58,923 bases of DNA from Rhodospirillaceae bacterium (GCA_018674495.1 JABHAA010000105.1:1-58923); one strand, 5' to 3'; counted from the first letter of the stretch, positions 19,719 to 28,395 are shown. Numbers and translations are program-made. Notes: generated by a model from the sequence alone, not told the origin.

Positions 19719-20145
19719 TGGTCCCCTCCCGGGCGGCGCTGGAACCGCTTAAATGGGCCATCATCTCGGCGTTGAGTGCGGCGATTTTTTCGCGAATCGA
19801 CGAGGCCGATACCTGCCGTTCCTGGCGCTCGGCAAAGGTGAGACCGCACTCGCCCGGATAATCGTCGGCGTTTTTAAGTTCGGCCAGGCAGGCGGTGAGT
19901 GCTCGCTCCAAATCCACCAAGCGGAAATTCAACGTCCGTTGCTCCGGCGATTGGCGTTTGCGGGCGCGTTTGCGGTAGATGAGGAAAGCGGCGAGGCTGG
20001 CGAAAACGAAGCCGTAGACCCAAAACAGCCCGCTGCCCACATCGTCGCCGTCGGCAAGGCCGAAATGGGCCTGCGCCGGTGTCCGGGCGGCCCCGGCCAA
20101 CGCTGCCGTCAATATCAAACCATATAGCCTGGCGGCCTTACTCAT
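19699..20145 (-). CDS. Hypothetical membrane-anchored protein in the oxidase operon
   Basis: I do not recognise this 148-residue protein. It begins with a signal-peptide-like stretch ending near AQA-HFG (residue 26), followed by one membrane helix (about 38-58, GLFWVYGFVFASLAAFLIY). A basic stop-transfer (RKRARKRQ) and a charged helical C-terminus follow. It lies 43 bases after the subunit IV gene and overlaps the HDO-like gene, so it is co-transcribed with the oxidase. It could be an assembly or accessory factor, but nothing in the sequence proves this. Two Cys residues (in TACLAE and GECGL) occur in the C-terminal part. Confidence 0.6.
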   Translation of the reverse strand: MSKAARLYGLILTAALAGAARTPAQAHFGLADGDDVGSGLFWVYGFVFASLAAFLIYRKRARKRQSPEQRTLNFRLVDLERALTACLAELKNADDYPGECGLTFAERQERQVSASSIREKIAALNAEMMAHLSGSSAAREGTNDRPNS

Positions 20146-20188
20146 TTGATATCAGCCTCGGGCCGGGGGCCTTAAAATCCGGAGTGGC

Positions 20189-20512
20189 TTAAGAGCCTCC
20201 GCTAAAGAATATGCCGCGGGTCAGGTACGTATGGTCCGACTCGATGGTCATAATCGCGATAAATACCAGCAGCACCGACGGCGGTATCAAAATGGCGAAA
20301 CTGAGCGCCATCCGTTCCCACTTGATATGCATGAAGACGGAGATGATAAGCCCGGCCTTCGCCAGCATGAAGATGATGATCAAGGTCCATCTGGTGTAAC
20401 TCTGCACATGAAAGAAATCGACCATGTAGGATCCGGCACTGAGCACGAATAGCCACGCCCATACCTTGTAATAGACGCTAAGCGGATGTTGTTGACCTTC
20501 TACGTGAGCCAT
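20189..20512 (-). CDS. Cytochrome c oxidase subunit IV (CyoD/CtaF-like)
   Basis: This 107-residue protein has three hydrophobic helices and matches the prokaryotic subunit IV/COX4_pro family. The MLAKAGLIISVFMHIKWE segment is typical of it. The ATG at 20512 was chosen over the upstream 20572 because it follows AAGGGGC and because the longer form would run into the subunit III gene. It is the fifth gene of the oxidase operon, 10 bases after subunit III. Confidence 0.85.
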   Translation of the reverse strand: MAHVEGQQHPLSVYYKVWAWLFVLSAGSYMVDFFHVQSYTRWTLIIIFMLAKAGLIISVFMHIKWERMALSFAILIPPSVLLVFIAIMTIESDHTYLTRGIFFSGGS

Positions 20513-20522
20513 TGTCTGCCCC

Positions 20523-21251
20523 TTACCAGAGATAAAAGAATGCGAAGATGAAAACCCAGACCAGATCGACAAAGTGCCAATAGAGACCCATGGTTTCGAC
20601 GATTTCGTAACTGCCCTTGCGGCTGGTGAAAAAGCCGCGCTTTTCGGTGTCGTAATCGCCGCGCCAAACCTTGCGGGCGACCAGGACCAGGAACAGAACG
20701 CCGACCGAAACGTGGAACCCGTGGAACCCGGTGATCATGAAAAACACCGATCCGAACTGGGCTGCGCCCATCGGGTTGCCCCACGGACGGACGCCTTCTT
20801 CGACGATCAGCTTGGTCCACTCGAAGGCCTGCATGCCGACGAAGGAAGCGCCAAACAGGGCTGTGATGATCAACAGAAGGGCGGTTTTATTCTTGTCTTT
20901 GCGGTAGCCGTAATTGACCGCCAGGACCATGGTTCCCGACGATGTGATCAGGATAAAGGTCATGATGGCGATCAGGATCAACGGGATCGGGTCGCCGCCG
21001 AAGGACAAGGCGAACACCTCGCTCGCATGGGGCCACGGCACCTTGGTCGAATTGCGGACCGTCAGGTAGCCGATCAGGAAACTGGAAAAGATGAAGGTAT
21101 CCGAAAGCAGGAATATCCACATCATGGCCTTGCCCCAAGGCACGTTTTTGAAGGTTCGTTGGTCCGAACCCCAATCTGCGGCAACGCCGGCCAGTCCGGG
21201 GGCCAATTCGCCCGGCTGGGCTACGCTCGCATCGCTTTCTGAAGGCGCCAT
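20523..21251 (-). CDS. ctaE: Cytochrome c oxidase subunit III
   Basis: This 242-residue protein has seven predicted helices and subunit III motifs, such as GAAQFGSVFFMITGFHGFHV with the conserved His pair, and a C-terminal FVDLVWVFIFAFFYLW. Subunit III supports proton uptake and stability of aa3-type oxidases. The first 35 residues are polar and cytoplasmic. It is the fourth gene in the operon, 10 bases before subunit IV and 16 bases after a second, more divergent subunit III-like gene. Confidence 0.9.
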   Translation of the reverse strand: MAPSESDASVAQPGELAPGLAGVAADWGSDQRTFKNVPWGKAMMWIFLLSDTFIFSSFLIGYLTVRNSTKVPWPHASEVFALSFGGDPIPLILIAIMTFILITSSGTMVLAVNYGYRKDKNKTALLLIITALFGASFVGMQAFEWTKLIVEEGVRPWGNPMGAAQFGSVFFMITGFHGFHVSVGVLFLVLVARKVWRGDYDTEKRGFFTSRKGSYEIVETMGLYWHFVDLVWVFIFAFFYLW

Positions 21252-21267
21252 GTTTTCTCTATCCCCT

Positions 21268-21894
21268 TTAACTAATTAACAACAGGCCGAATAAAACCAG
21301 CCAGATCAGTAACAGGTAGTGCCAATAGGTGGTGCATAATTCGACCCGCAAACGCAGATCGCCAACCGGGCTGTCCTGCCACATTTTGGATACGCACCGC
21401 CACCATGCGACCAGCCCGCCCAGCATGTGGGCGCCGTGTAGCGCGGTGACCAGATAGAAGAATGCGTTGGCGGTATTGGCGTCGGCGTAGTAACCCAAGT
21501 CCACCAATTGCCGCCAGACAAACAATTGCCCGGCCAGGAAACCGACAGTGAGAACGCCGCCGATGTGAAGGCCGTCGCGCATAGCGTTCAGCGTGCCCCG
21601 CCCGGCGCTGGCGCGCGCCCACTGAAAGGCGAGGCTCGCGCCGATCAGCAGTGCCGTATTCAGCCACAGGACCCAGGGTTCTGGCACCGAGCGCCAGTTG
21701 ACGAATGTCATGCGGTCCACATAGGCAATGGTCACCAGCGTGAAGACAACCGTGACCACCACCAGGAAAACCCGCAATCCAACCTTGCCCGACGGCAGAA
21801 AAAACGCAGCCGGGTTGTTGATGGTGTCGATGTCGCCGTCATCGCCGTCATCGCTCAGCCATGGCTTTTTGCTGATTTCGTGGAACAGTCCCAT
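21268..21894 (-). CDS. Second cytochrome c oxidase subunit III-like protein
   Basis: This 208-residue polytopic membrane protein is a shortened subunit III homologue with about five helices. It keeps a family core (FFYLVTALHGAHMLGGLVAWW) and ends with TTYWHYLLLIWLVLFGLLL. An acidic stretch (DDGDDGDID) lies near residues 15-23. It sits between subunit I and the canonical subunit III, as in alternative oxidases of the coxMNOP type described in Bradyrhizobium, where two subunit III-like genes are also present. Its distinct role is unknown. Confidence 0.82.
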   Translation of the reverse strand: MGLFHEISKKPWLSDDGDDGDIDTINNPAAFFLPSGKVGLRVFLVVVTVVFTLVTIAYVDRMTFVNWRSVPEPWVLWLNTALLIGASLAFQWARASAGRGTLNAMRDGLHIGGVLTVGFLAGQLFVWRQLVDLGYYADANTANAFFYLVTALHGAHMLGGLVAWWRCVSKMWQDSPVGDLRLRVELCTTYWHYLLLIWLVLFGLLLIS

Positions 21895-21919
21895 GCTTTG
21901 GCTCCGCCGATGCCGGTCG

Positions 21920-23695
21920 CTATTGTCCGCCGTCCGAGCGTTTTACGTCACCCGGCGCTAGGTTTTGCGGCACGAAGTCGTCTTCGACACCCGGCACGCT
22001 ATAGGCATAGGCCCAACGGTAGGTCACCGGCAATTCGTCGCCGAAATTGCCATGGCCTGGAGGCGTCGTCGCGGTTTGCCATTCGAGCGTGGTGGCATTC
22101 CACGGATTGTCACCAGCTGGCTTGCCGGTCCAGATGCTGGCAATGATATTAATGATGAAGACGATCTGGGCGACACCGACGATCAATACCACGATGGTGA
22201 TAAACTCGTTCAGCGTGGTTGCCGACGGTGGTATGAACGAGGTCTCGCCAATTTCGAAATAGCGCCTTGGTACGCCGACGAAGCCGAGATAATGCATCGG
22301 GAAGTAAATCAAATAGCTGCCGATGAATGTGATCCAGAAGTGGAACTGGCCCCAGCCTTCGTTCAGCATGCGCCCGGACATTTTCGGGAACCAATGATAG
22401 ACGGCGGCAAAGATCACCAACACCGGCGCGATGCCCATCACCATGTGGAAGTGGGCGACCACGAACAAGGTATCGGAGAGCGGAATATCGACGGCGACGT
22501 TGCCGAGGAACAGGCCCGTGATGCCGCCGTTCAGGAAGGTCAGAATGAAGGCGACGCAAAACAGCATCGGGATGGTCAGTTGGATGTTGCCTTTCCACAG
22601 GGTCAGCACCCAGTTGTACATCTTCAAGGCCGTCGGCACCGCGATAATGAGCGTCGTGGTGGCAAAGAAGAAGCCGAAATAGGGGTTCATGCCACTGACA
22701 TACATATGGTGCGCCCAGACAACAAAGCTCAAGCCGCCGATGGCGACAATCGCCCAGACCATCATGCGGTAGCCGAAAATATTCTTGCGCGCATGCACAC
22801 TGATAATGTCGGAGACGACGCCAAAGGCCGGCAAAGCGACGATGTAAACTTCCGGATGGCCGAAGAACCAAAACAGATGCTGGAACAATAGCGGGCTACC
22901 GTTTGTGGTCGAGAGCAGCTCGCCGCCCTGAATGATCTCGGGCATGAAGAAGCTGGTGCCGATAAGCCGGTCCAGAAGCATCATAACGCCAGCGACGAAC
23001 AAGGCCGGAAAAGCCAGCAGCGCTAGAATGGTCGCTGTGAAAATGCCCCACACGGTCAGCGGCATGCGCATCAAAGTCATGCCGCGGGAACGCGACTGCA
23101 GCACGGTTACCACATAGTTCAGGCCGCCCATGGTAAAGCCGATGATGAAAACCACCAACGAGACCAGCATCAGTATGATGCCCCATTCAACGCCCGGCGT
23201 TCCTTCCAGAATCGCCTGTGGTGGATAGAGCGTCCAGCCAGCGCCGGTTGGCCCGCCTGGAACAAAGAAGCTGGCGGTCAGGATCAGCACGGCCAGCAAA
23301 TATACCCAATAAGAGAGCATATTCATATAGGGGAAGACCATGTCGCGGGCGCCGACCATGAGCGGAATCAGATAGTTGCCGAAGCCGCCCAGGAACAGGG
23401 CCGTCAGCAGGTAAATGACCATGATCATGCCGTGCATGGTGACGTGCTGATAATAGGTGTCGGCATCGATGAACGAAAATGTGTCGGGGAAGCCAAGCTG
23501 CAACCGCATCAACCAGGACAATACCAAGCCAACCAGGCCAATGGTGATCGCGGTGCCCGAATACTGGATCGCGATGATCTTGGCGTCCTGGCTAAAAACG
23601 TATTTCGTCCAGAAGCTATGGGCGTGGTAGAGATCGACCTCTTCGAGCTCTGCCGGCGGGATTACTTGGGTTTCGTCGAGTAAACCTTCACTCAT
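21920..23695 (-). CDS. ctaD: Cytochrome c oxidase subunit I, aa3-type
   Basis: This 591-residue haem-copper oxidase core reduces O2 in the inner membrane and pumps protons. About twelve helices are visible. The haem a ligand lies in QHVTMHGMIMV, the CuB/Tyr site in FWFFGHPEVYI, the two further CuB His in VWAHHMYVSGM and the haem ligands in VVAHFHMVMG. The D-channel Asp in GARDM and K-channel Lys in VPTALKMYNW are present. After GARDM the usual FPRMNN reads FPYMNM. The ATG at 23695 is preferred over TTG 23698 because of GAGAGGG upstream. Confidence 0.95.
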   Translation of the reverse strand: MSEGLLDETQVIPPAELEEVDLYHAHSFWTKYVFSQDAKIIAIQYSGTAITIGLVGLVLSWLMRLQLGFPDTFSFIDADTYYQHVTMHGMIMVIYLLTALFLGGFGNYLIPLMVGARDMVFPYMNMLSYWVYLLAVLILTASFFVPGGPTGAGWTLYPPQAILEGTPGVEWGIILMLVSLVVFIIGFTMGGLNYVVTVLQSRSRGMTLMRMPLTVWGIFTATILALLAFPALFVAGVMMLLDRLIGTSFFMPEIIQGGELLSTTNGSPLLFQHLFWFFGHPEVYIVALPAFGVVSDIISVHARKNIFGYRMMVWAIVAIGGLSFVVWAHHMYVSGMNPYFGFFFATTTLIIAVPTALKMYNWVLTLWKGNIQLTIPMLFCVAFILTFLNGGITGLFLGNVAVDIPLSDTLFVVAHFHMVMGIAPVLVIFAAVYHWFPKMSGRMLNEGWGQFHFWITFIGSYLIYFPMHYLGFVGVPRRYFEIGETSFIPPSATTLNEFITIVVLIVGVAQIVFIINIIASIWTGKPAGDNPWNATTLEWQTATTPPGHGNFGDELPVTYRWAYAYSVPGVEDDFVPQNLAPGDVKRSDGGQ

Positions 23696-23731
23696 CAATA
23701 TGCCCTCTCGGCTACTTGAATTACCGAATCG

Positions 23732-24643
23732 TTACTGAACCCGAAGGCTCTGCGTCGATTCGCTTGCGGTAAGAATTGGTTTATCCTGGGATGCTTGGCG
23801 GACCGGCGCGGAAGCCGGCGCATCCTTGGCCGCCTGTTTCACCTTGGCGGTATTCGGATACAGGGCCGCAAATGTTTCCTGGCCACTTAGCCATTTATCA
23901 TAGGCGCCCTTGGCATCGACGATAACGGTGCCGCGCATGGCATGATGGCCGACGCCGCAAAGTTCGGCGCAAAGTACATCAAAAGTCCCCGCCCGGGTCG
24001 GTGTCATCCAGAAAAAGGTGATCATGCCCGGAACCAGATCCATTTTGGCGCGGAACTGGGGCACGTAGAAATCGTGCAATACATCCTGCGAGCGCAGCAG
24101 CATCTTGACCGGCTGGTCGAGCTGTAGGTGCAAGTCGTCGCTTTCGATCAGCACATCATCCTTGCCGTTGGGATCCTTCGGATCAATACCGAACGGGTTG
24201 TCATCGTTAATCAAAGCAACGCTCGATTTGCCCAATTTGCCGTCCTTGCCCGGTAGCCGGTAGCTCCAATCCCACTGCTTGCCGAGCACCTCGACCTCGA
24301 TGGCATTTTTGGGAACCGTTACAAAATCCGCCCAAGCGATCAGGCCCGGGGTCAGCAAGCCAACGACGCCAAGCGCGGTCAGGATGGACAGTGTCCATTC
24401 CAGCTTTGAATTTTCCGGCTCGTAATCGGCGCGGCGCTCTTTTTTATACCGATACTTATAAAGGCAATAGGCCATAAATAGGATGAGCGCGACATAGACG
24501 ACGCCGGTGATCCAAAATGTGATGACGATAGCGTTATCCAGGGAGCCCCAGTTGGAGGCCAACGGAGTAAACCACCACGGGCTCCAGATGTGAAAAACAA
24601 CGGAGCCAATTGCAATAATTACCAATACAATAGCGATCAACAT
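23732..24643 (-). CDS. ctaC: Cytochrome c oxidase subunit II (CuA)
   Basis: This 303-residue protein accepts electrons from cytochrome c. It has three hydrophobic segments (about 1-20, 40-62 and 88-108) and a periplasmic cupredoxin domain. The CuA site is complete: SQDVLHDFYVP gives the first His, and CAELCGVGHHAM gives both Cys, Glu, His and Met. An insert (about residues 145-165, NPFGIDPKDPNGKDDV) and a long Ala/Gln-rich C-terminal tail after residue 255 are unusual. No cytochrome c domain is fused. It is the first gene of the operon, 36 bases before ctaD, with GGAAAGG upstream. Confidence 0.93.
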   Translation of the reverse strand: MLIAIVLVIIAIGSVVFHIWSPWWFTPLASNWGSLDNAIVITFWITGVVYVALILFMAYCLYKYRYKKERRADYEPENSKLEWTLSILTALGVVGLLTPGLIAWADFVTVPKNAIEVEVLGKQWDWSYRLPGKDGKLGKSSVALINDDNPFGIDPKDPNGKDDVLIESDDLHLQLDQPVKMLLRSQDVLHDFYVPQFRAKMDLVPGMITFFWMTPTRAGTFDVLCAELCGVGHHAMRGTVIVDAKGAYDKWLSGQETFAALYPNTAKVKQAAKDAPASAPVRQASQDKPILTASESTQSLRVQ

Positions 24644-25110
24644 TCTGCATTCGCCTTTCCAGCGACTCTATGGGAGATGAAACCTGAGAAATCGACGATA
24701 GACACTTACTTATGGCTCTATCCGGCGGGTCTGTCCATAATTTTGCGGATTATTTTATTGCTTGATTTCCGGTCAAATAGTCGTCCAGGAATCGCTGGGT
24801 TCATACACGAAACTCCCCAGGATTACCGAAGCACTTATTTAAACCAGATGTTGGACCCCCCCGCCCACATCGGCAAATAACTTTCCAAGTCAACATTTCA
24901 AGTCAACATTTATCGAATTTTCTTATTTCGATAAGGCCACTATATTTATTTGAATGTGAGAGTCAATTGCGCGAAGAAAATATCTCCACTATAGTTGCGG
25001 CAATTCGAAATGTTGGAAGGGATGCGTTTCCGCTTAGGTGATGATGGCAACAAAGTGATGCCAAACTTGCCGTTGCGCGTTCCTCGAAATCAGATTCCGG
25101 AGGTATGGCC
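24644..25110. other. Divergent intergenic region between ctaC and the DUF2189 gene
   Basis: This 467-base AT-richer region carries the control signals of two divergent transcripts. The only clear structure is a tandem direct repeat of CAAGTCAACATTT within about 24885-24911. On the minus strand it presents two TTGACTT boxes towards ctaC. No convincing -10 pairs with them. I see no RNA gene or convincing coding frame here. Confidence 0.4.
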
Positions 25111-25908
25111 ATGACGACTGCAAATGTTCCCCTGACCGCACGCCAATTGCGCAGCGACCACCCAGGCGTACGCCAGATCGGCGTTGCCGATCTGGTCGAT
25201 GCGATCGCCAAAGGGTTCTCCGATTTCAACGCCATGCCGACCCACTTCTTTTATCTGGCGATCATTTATCCGATCGTCACCTTCGGTATTGTCGGCGTTT
25301 ATGGCGAATTGGATTTGCTGCCGTTCATATTTCCGCTGCTGGCCGGCTACACCCTTTTAGGCCCGCTGGCTGCTATCGGTACGTACGAATTAAGCCGGCG
25401 CCGGGAATTCGGCCGCTATACGGCGCGCACCAACGCCTTCCTGGTTTTCAAATCCCATTCGATCAACGCCATCGTCAATCTCGGCGTCCTGCTGACCATA
25501 ATCTATTTTGTCTGGGTAATCGTGGCGCAGGCGATCTATGAGCAGAATTTCGGCGTGGCGGTACCCGAATCATATATCAGTTTTGCCCAATCCCTGCTGA
25601 CCACGCCGGAAGGCATCGCCATGATCATCACCGGCTGCAGCATCGGCTTCGTGTTCGCCGTCGTCGTGCTTAGTTTTTCGGTGGTGTCCTTCCCGATGCT
25701 TCTGGATCTTGATGTGGGTGTCATCGTGGCGGTCAAGACGTCGATCCGCGCGGTAATGGTCAATCCCATTATCATGGCGGCCTGGGGCGTGATTGTCGCC
25801 GGCTCGCTGCTGGTTGGCTCGTTGCCGTTCTTTGTCGGGCTGTGCGTGGTACTTCCGGTTATCGGGCATATAACTTGGCATCTGTACCGCAAGATCGTGG
25901 AAAGCTGA
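25111..25908 (+). CDS. DUF2189 integral membrane protein
   Basis: This protein of about 265 residues has six hydrophobic helices in pairs and belongs to DUF2189, a family often found near respiratory oxidases in alphaproteobacteria. The core reads PLLAGYTLLGPLAAIGTYELSRRREFGR (two motifs, residues about 72-100). Its biochemical role is not known. The second ATG (25111) was chosen because GGAGG ends 7 bases before it, while the first ATG (25105) is one base from that site. It is divergent from the oxidase operon and is followed by a very small membrane protein. Confidence 0.8.
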   Translation: MTTANVPLTARQLRSDHPGVRQIGVADLVDAIAKGFSDFNAMPTHFFYLAIIYPIVTFGIVGVYGELDLLPFIFPLLAGYTLLGPLAAIGTYELSRRREFGRYTARTNAFLVFKSHSINAIVNLGVLLTIIYFVWVIVAQAIYEQNFGVAVPESYISFAQSLLTTPEGIAMIITGCSIGFVFAVVVLSFSVVSFPMLLDLDVGVIVAVKTSIRAVMVNPIIMAAWGVIVAGSLLVGSLPFFVGLCVVLPVIGHITWHLYRKIVES

Positions 25909-25960
25909 CGGGGCGCTTCGAATCATTTAACAAATGCTGCCTTCTTAAGGGGCGGCGGTT

Positions 25961-26092
25961 ATGGCAACGCATACCCACGGGAACTGGTCCATGCAATATC
26001 GAATGAAAGCCTTGCTGCTGGGCGTCCCAACGGCGGCGCTGGTCATATTCTACCTGCTGTTTTTTCTATATCCGCACTGGTTTCCCAGATAA
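25961..26092 (+). CDS. Small single-pass membrane protein, 43 residues
   Basis: An ATG at 25961 opens a 43-residue frame, MATHTHGNWSMQYRMK followed by one membrane helix (about 17-37) and a short PHWFPR tail. AAGGGGCGGCGG lies just upstream. The His/Gly-rich N-terminus and single helix recall the small accessory subunits of alphaproteobacterial aa3 oxidases, although similarity cannot be shown here. It follows the DUF2189 gene by 52 bases and sits close to the oxidase operon. It could also be a chance frame, but the composition is convincingly membrane-like. Confidence 0.55.
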   Translation: MATHTHGNWSMQYRMKALLLGVPTAALVIFYLLFFLYPHWFPR

Positions 26093-26478
26093 TCGGTCGC
26101 CGCCCAGGGGGCTGTCGCGGCGCGTGGGATTAATCCTCGCCCCAAGCATTAATTAATGGGATTGGATCCCTATCCCACTGGCTATCCCACTGAAAACCTT
26201 GCGATAAAAGCAATACCCACGCACCTACATTGGGCCAGGTTCGTTGCTGGCTACGGATTTCGGGTTGGCAAAGGCCCTATATTTTGTGCTATTAAACAGC
26301 CTGGATTGAAGTTCGTAATCTTGGGCGCGCCAGGCTCACTATTGTGGGCGAAATATTTTATTTGGAACTGAACTCGACTGGCTGAACAGAGCCAAGAATT
26401 CAAATTTGGGGGGATTTGTTGATCCAATCAGCGGCCTCCATTCCTTAATGTGTAAAGTATTCCTGAGGAGGAACCGGT
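26093..26478. other. Intergenic region upstream of the corrinoid methyltransferase operon
   Basis: This 386-base stretch is AT-richer than its surroundings. It contains a tandem repeat of CTATCCCACTG (26170-26180 and 26182-26192). I looked for a cobalamin riboswitch and saw no B12-box-like element. A strong ribosome site (GAGGAGG) ends the region before 26479. A 71-codon open frame (26156-26371) is present but unsupported. Confidence 0.4.
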
Positions 26479-27144
26479 ATGAGCGAAGTGAGTGACAAGC
26501 TGATCAATTTGATCGCCGACATGGAAGAGGATGAAGCGGTAGAATTGGCGCGCGTATCTCTCGACGGCGGCATGCCGCCGGCCGAGATGCTGGAGATTTG
26601 CCGTTCCGCCATGGATATCGTTGGTAAGCGGTTCGAGGACCAGGAATATTTCATTCCCGAATTGATCCTCGCCGGCGAAATGCTTACCGCAATCGGCGAC
26701 ATGGTGAAGCCTTTGATCGCCGCAGGCGCCGAAGACCAGACCGAAAAAGAAAGCGCCGGCCTGGTTTTGATCGGCACAGTGCATGGCGATCTCCACGATA
26801 TCGGCAAAAACATCGTGACGTTCATGCTCGACGTGAACGGCTTTGAGGTTGTCGATCTTGGCATTGACGTGCCGCCCGAAAGGTTCATCGAAGCCATCAA
26901 GGAGCATCAGCCGCCTGTCGTCGGGCTTTCAGGGTTTTTGACCTTGGCTTTCGATTCGATGAAAGAGACCGTCGATGCGTTCGTCGAAGCCGGCATCCGC
27001 GATGACATCAAAGTCATGATCGGCGGCGGCCAGGTGGACGATGCGATATTGAAGTACACCGGCGCCGATGCGTTTGGCATCAACGCGATGCAGGCGGTGT
27101 CGTGCTGCAAGGAATGGACTCAAACTGCGGAGGCTGCCGAATAA
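26479..27144 (+). CDS. Methyltransferase corrinoid protein (MtbC/MtmC-like)
   Basis: This 221-residue B12-binding protein carries methyl groups on a corrinoid cofactor between two methyltransferases. A four-helix cap domain (about 1-90) precedes the Rossmann-like cobalamin domain. The lower axial His lies in TVHGDLHDIGKNIV, the D-x-H-x2-G signature, followed by GLSGFLTL and GGGQVDD motifs. GAGGAGG precedes the ATG. Its stop overlaps the next ATG (TAATG). It leads an operon with a UroD-family methyltransferase and a reductive activator, so it is the methyl-carrying hub of the module. Confidence 0.93.
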   Translation: MSEVSDKLINLIADMEEDEAVELARVSLDGGMPPAEMLEICRSAMDIVGKRFEDQEYFIPELILAGEMLTAIGDMVKPLIAAGAEDQTEKESAGLVLIGTVHGDLHDIGKNIVTFMLDVNGFEVVDLGIDVPPERFIEAIKEHQPPVVGLSGFLTLAFDSMKETVDAFVEAGIRDDIKVMIGGGQVDDAILKYTGADAFGINAMQAVSCCKEWTQTAEAAE

Positions 27145-28385
27145 TGTTGGATCAAACCGGACAGGAATTATTTGACGAACGGGTGCAGCGGCTGGCCGAC
27201 AACGTGGCCTTGAAGGAAACCGACCATTCGCCGTTTATCTACGGCACCCGGTTCTGGGCGGCGGCCTACAAGGGTATCACCTTCAAGGAATTCATGTACA
27301 ACGCCGACGCCGCCATCGATGCCACCCGTGACGCCGTGCGGCTTTTGAAACCCGATGCCTTTGGCGCTACTGTGTATGCCTTCGGTGATGCCTTGGAGAC
27401 TTTGGATTACAAGCCCATGCAATGGCCCGGCCACGGCACCGGGGACAATGTCTGCTTTCAATATTTGGACAAGGAATTCATGCCGGCCGAGGATTACGAC
27501 GCCTTTTTGTTCGATCCGACGGGCTATTATATTCGCGAATATCTGCCGCGCATCGCCGGCGGGTTTGAGCCGTTAAAACATTTTCCCGACCTTCCTAATC
27601 AGACCGAATGGGGCGTCATCACCGGGCTTCGCGCTTTCGCCAACCCGGAACTGCAAGAGGGCCTCAAAAATCTGTTCAAGGCCGGCGAGCAGGTCGATGC
27701 GACCATGAAAAAGATCGGCGCCTTCGTTAAAGAAATGGCCGATGAAGGCTATCCACCGGCGGCCGGCGGTTTTTGCAAATCGCCCTATGATCACTTCGTC
27801 GATGCCATGCGCGGCTCCAAGGGCGGCATGCTGGACATGTTCCGCCATCCGGAGAAGCTGATTGCCTCCATGGAAAAATGCGGAGAATTCATCTACCGGG
27901 GTATCAAGGAAGGCGCCGAGCGGTCCGGCTGTCCTTATATCTTCATGCCCATGCATTGGGGCCTCGATGGCTTCATGTCGCCCGACCAATTCAAGACCTA
28001 TTTCTGGCCCGAATTGCGCAAGATCATCATAAAATTGATCGATGATGATTTGATCCCAACCATCTTGTGGGAAGGCAATTGCACCTCGCGCCTGGAAATC
28101 ATCGGCGATATTCCGGCCAAGAAGGCGGTCTATTGGTTCGAAGCGACGGATATGTTCAAGGCCAAGGAAATTCTCGGCGATACCGTCTGCATCCGCGGCA
28201 ATGTTCCGGCCAGTCTTTTGATCACCGGCACGCCCGACGATGTTGATGAATATTGCAAGACGTTGATCCAGAAGGTCGGCAAGGGCGGCGGCTTCATGCT
28301 CGACGGTTCCGCCAGCATCCCCGATGAAGCTCCCAACGAGAATGTCATTGCCATGGCCCAATCTGTGCACAAGTACGCCAACTAG
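27144..28385 (+). CDS. UroD/MtaA-family corrinoid methyltransferase, paralogue 1
   Basis: This 413-residue protein has the uroporphyrinogen-decarboxylase TIM-barrel fold of MtaA/MtbA/CmuA methyltransferases. It shares long stretches with the gene at 32025, such as HWGLDGFMS, GDTVCIRGN and ASLLITGTPDD. In MtaA-type enzymes zinc is bound by HxC plus a late Cys. Here the first site reads WEGNCTSRLE, with Glu and Cys but no His, and the late Cys position reads GSASIP. Metal binding may therefore differ. The ATG 27144 overlaps the previous stop codon. It may act on the methyl donor or on the acceptor. Confidence 0.85.
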   Translation: MLDQTGQELFDERVQRLADNVALKETDHSPFIYGTRFWAAAYKGITFKEFMYNADAAIDATRDAVRLLKPDAFGATVYAFGDALETLDYKPMQWPGHGTGDNVCFQYLDKEFMPAEDYDAFLFDPTGYYIREYLPRIAGGFEPLKHFPDLPNQTEWGVITGLRAFANPELQEGLKNLFKAGEQVDATMKKIGAFVKEMADEGYPPAAGGFCKSPYDHFVDAMRGSKGGMLDMFRHPEKLIASMEKCGEFIYRGIKEGAERSGCPYIFMPMHWGLDGFMSPDQFKTYFWPELRKIIIKLIDDDLIPTILWEGNCTSRLEIIGDIPAKKAVYWFEATDMFKAKEILGDTVCIRGNVPASLLITGTPDDVDEYCKTLIQKVGKGGGFMLDGSASIPDEAPNENVIAMAQSVHKYAN

Positions 28386-28395
28386 GCATTCATAT

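Noticed and set aside
21965..22891. 308-codon plus-strand frame opposite ctaD
   Set aside because: Hydrophilic mirror image of a membrane protein with no recognisable domain.
26156..26371. 71-codon plus-strand frame in the gap before the corrinoid operon
   Set aside because: No ribosome site, composition unlike neighbouring genes and a tandem repeat at its start. Possible but not supported.
26093..26478. Cobalamin riboswitch before the corrinoid operon
   Set aside because: Searched by eye for a B12-box-like element and paired stems ahead of the ribosome site; none was seen.
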